A DNA stretch of 18,558 bases, taken from positions 1-18,558 of the forward strand of contig CAMPKU010000061.1 in assembly GCA_946887385.1 (NCBI GenBank), written 5' to 3'. Made by a program: the position numbers and the translations under genes. Under the pieces are notes generated by a model. The model made no database searches and was not told the origin of the DNA. It worked only from the letters and a program-made list of their open reading frames with translations. Numbering within the stretch: the stretch's first letter is position 1; each line of letters starts with the position of its first letter. Below are positions 17,012 through 18,558 of the stretch, in pieces. The DNA comes from an uncultured Gammaproteobacteria bacterium. GTDB lineage: Bacteria; Pseudomonadota; Gammaproteobacteria; Rariloculales; Rariloculaceae.

Positions 17012-18198
17012 CCACACGACTTGCCGGTGTCGTCGCGCTCGCCGCTGCCGCGGGCTTCGCGCACGCTCAGCAGCAAGTGCCGTTCGCCAACGGCATTCCC
17101 GTAGCGCCCGAGATGCCGATTCCGCCGCTGCCGGAGCGGCCCGTGGAGTATCCGACCGCCGAAGGCCAGCGCATCCGCGTGTCGGTGGTCACACGCGGTA
17201 TCGCGCACCCGTGGAGCATTGCGTTCCTGCCGAACAACGTGTGGCTCGTAACACAGACTCACGGCGGCTTACGCGTGGTGCGCAACGGCGTGCTCGATCC
17301 CACCCCCGTTGCCGGCGCGCCCGAGGTGAAGCCGCTGCGCCGCTCGGGATTGCTCGAAGTGACGCTGCACCCGCGCTTCGCCGACAACCAGCTCGTTTAC
17401 CTTACCTATCACAAGGGTCTCGACGGCGACCAAGGCGCGCTAGCGCTCGCGCGGGGCCGGTGGGATGGCAATGCGCTGCGCGATGTGCGCGATCTGTTCG
17501 TCACGCAGCCGGACTCCGGCACCGTGTCGCGCATGATCTTCGGCCCCGACGGCAAGATCTACATGTCGACGGCCGGCGGCGACGCGCAAGATCCGAGCAC
17601 GCACGCCGGCAAGATCTTGCGGCTCAACGACGACGGCAGCGTGCCCGGTGACAACCCGTTCGTCGGCCGCGAAGGATTCCGTCCGGAAATTTTCACGCTC
17701 GGACACCGCACGACGCTCGGGCTCGCCGTGCATCCCGGCACGCTCGAGATCTGGCAGAGCGAGAACGGGCCGAACGGCGGCGACGAGATCAACATTCTCG
17801 TGCCGGGCGGCAACTACGGCTGGCCCGTCGTGAGCTTGGGGCGCACGTATCAGGGTCCGTGGCACTCGCAGAAATTTCAGGCGGAGGGTTTCATCGATCC
17901 CATCGTGTATTGGATGCCGTCGATCGCCGTTTCGGGCCTGGCGTTCTACACCGGAGACCGGCTGCCGAAGTGGAAAGGCGATGTGTTCGTCGGCGGTTTA
18001 CGCACCGGCGAGATCATCGGCACGGGTCAGATTCAGCGAATTCTCTTCAACGAACGCATGGAAGAGTTGCGGCGAGAAGCGCTGCTCACCGACTTCAGGC
18101 ACCGCATGCGCGACGTCCGCCAAGGCCCGGACGGGCTGCTTTACGTACTAGTCGACGACGAGGACGGAGCGATACTGCGCATCGAGCCTGCGGACTAA
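16942..18198 (+). CDS. Exported PQQ-dependent sugar dehydrogenase (glucose/sorbosone dehydrogenase family)
   Basis: A 418-residue beta-propeller enzyme of the GSDH family (soluble glucose dehydrogenase, YliI/Asd). Signs are IAHPWSIAFLPN, LLEVTLHPRFADNQLVYLTY with a probable catalytic His143, FGPDGKIYMSTAGGD, SENGPNGGDEIN and PGGNYGWPVVSLG. A signal peptide ends AAAAGFAHA before QQQ, so the mature enzyme is periplasmic and would oxidise sugars with PQQ. The start is uncertain: ATG 16942 overlaps the hydroxylase gene by 70 bases and gives a long n-region (about 27 residues), while CTG 17008 overlaps it by four bases, follows GAGGTG (16994-16999) and gives a compact Sec signal. No other ATG, GTG or TTG precedes the hydrophobic core. 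PQQ synthesis genes are not in the window. Confidence 0.87.
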   Translation: MADVAVHPQSRSARRACRGASKLTTRLAGVVALAAAAGFAHAQQQVPFANGIPVAPEMPIPPLPERPVEYPTAEGQRIRVSVVTRGIAHPWSIAFLPNNVWLVTQTHGGLRVVRNGVLDPTPVAGAPEVKPLRRSGLLEVTLHPRFADNQLVYLTYHKGLDGDQGALALARGRWDGNALRDVRDLFVTQPDSGTVSRMIFGPDGKIYMSTAGGDAQDPSTHAGKILRLNDDGSVPGDNPFVGREGFRPEIFTLGHRTTLGLAVHPGTLEIWQSENGPNGGDEINILVPGGNYGWPVVSLGRTYQGPWHSQKFQAEGFIDPIVYWMPSIAVSGLAFYTGDRLPKWKGDVFVGGLRTGEIIGTGQIQRILFNERMEELRREALLTDFRHRMRDVRQGPDGLLYVLVDDEDGAILRIEPAD

Positions 18199-18346
18199 CC
18201 TGTTGAAACTACAAGGAAAGTCCTTCCCACTAGCGTACTAACGCGGCAATACGTATTATTTTGGCCGTCCGTCGATCGCTTCCAATGAGTCTGCTTGGCA
18301 TGGTGCCTAAGTGCTCTTGAGCGAGCGCTACCTCGGGAGGTAAACC
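18199..18346 (+). promoter_or_regulatory. AT-richer intergenic leader before the RNA-binding protein gene
   Basis: 148 bases without a gene. AAGGA (18213-18217) and TCCTT (18221-18225) form a short stem just after the dehydrogenase stop, too weak to call a terminator. TATTAT (18254-18259) is a -10-like hexamer without a good -35. CTTGGCA (18294-18300) and TGCC-T-AAG (18304-18311) form a stem with one bulge. A second hairpin covers the ribosome binding site. Long structured leaders are common for bacterial RNA-binding and cold-response genes; the promoter itself is not firmly located. Confidence 0.4.
18329..18342 (+). promoter_or_regulatory. Hairpin covering the Shine-Dalgarno of the RRM gene
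   Basis: TACCTCGGGAGGTA is a perfect inverted repeat (TACCTC/GAGGTA around GG), most likely a five-base-pair stem with a CGGG loop. The Shine-Dalgarno GGGAGG (18335-18340) lies in its loop and right arm, six bases before the ATG. The repeat is seen directly; control of translation by it is inferred. Confidence 0.5.
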
Positions 18347-18558
18347 ATGGGCAGAAAACTTTACGTCGGCAACTTGCCGTATTCCGCTACCGAACAAAGC
18401 GTGCGCGATGCATTCAGCAAATGCGGCACGGTTTCTTCGGTGTCCATCATTAGCGACCGCGACACGGGGCAGAGCAAAGGCTTCGGCTTCGTCGAGATGT
18501 CGAGTGATGCGGAAGCGCAGGCGGCTATTCAACAACTGAATGGCACGTCGCTCGATGG
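18347..18558 (+). CDS. RRM-type RNA-binding protein, 5' part (3' end outside window)
   Basis: The first 70 codons of a single-RRM glycine-rich-type RNA-binding protein, cut by the window edge. Both RNA-contact motifs are visible: RNP-2 LYVGNL (residues 5-10) and RNP-1 KGFGFVEM (44-51), with the usual RDTGQSKGFGF loop before the latter. Bacterial members are short (about 80-150 residues) and are often induced by cold or other stress; they bind single-stranded RNA. The ATG at 18347 is fixed by GGAGG six bases upstream. Separate transcription from the sugar dehydrogenase is likely because of the 148-base gap. Confidence 0.93.
   Translation, partial: MGRKLYVGNLPYSATEQSVRDAFSKCGTVSSVSIISDRDTGQSKGFGFVEMSSDAEAQAAIQQLNGTSLD

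Overview
The window is a GC-rich, densely coded piece of what looks like a proteobacterial chromosome, probably beta- or gammaproteobacterial. That placement rests on gene content (CheA/CheC chemotaxis genes, GTP-type PEP carboxykinase, a Hyf-type membrane complex, Tat and Sec exported enzymes) and is an inference; no rRNA or marker gene is present. I found no tRNA, rRNA, CRISPR array, insertion sequence or phage gene.

Region 1 (2-4524, plus strand) is a chemotaxis-like signalling operon. It runs from the 3' part of a CheA kinase through a STAS-domain protein, a single-domain CheY-like receiver and a CheC-type phosphatase to a hybrid PAS-PAS histidine kinase with its own receiver. Two junctions are 4-base stop/start overlaps (ATGA, GTGA), and the kinase follows CheC by 5 bases, so the genes are very likely co-transcribed. 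Kinase, receiver and phosphatase form a complete phosphorylation and dephosphorylation loop.

Region 2 (4591-6464, plus) holds two alpha/beta hydrolases. The first has the full active-site set of fluoroacetate/haloacetate dehalogenases. The second is a Tat-exported dienelactone-hydrolase-family protein with a structured mRNA leader. A strong two-way hairpin terminator at 6477-6502 separates them from the convergent pckG.

Region 3 (6526-8643, minus) holds pckG (GTP-dependent PEP carboxykinase) and, upstream of it on the same strand, a 67-residue ribbon-helix-helix regulator. The short divergent intergenic region (8644-8738) carries an imperfect 17-base palindrome that overlaps the best -10 candidates on both strands.

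Region 4 (8739-15906, plus) is the most interesting part: a tight six-gene operon hyfB-hyfC-hyfE-hyfF-hyfG-hyfI. It encodes a membrane complex related to group 4 [NiFe] hydrogenases and respiratory complex I. The small subunit HyfI keeps all four cysteines for its 4Fe-4S cluster in the hydrogenase-type CxxC form. The large subunit HyfG has lost three of the four nickel-ligand cysteines and has no processed C-terminal tail. It therefore fits the energy-converting-hydrogenase-related (Ehr) class, whose reaction is unknown. No ferredoxin-type subunit, formate dehydrogenase or Hyp maturation gene lies beside it.

Region 5 (15953-18558, plus) has a Sel1-repeat/prolyl-4-hydroxylase fusion, a Sec-exported PQQ-type sugar dehydrogenase whose start is ambiguous (possibly CTG), and, after a 148-base structured leader, the 5' part of an RRM RNA-binding protein whose Shine-Dalgarno lies in a hairpin.
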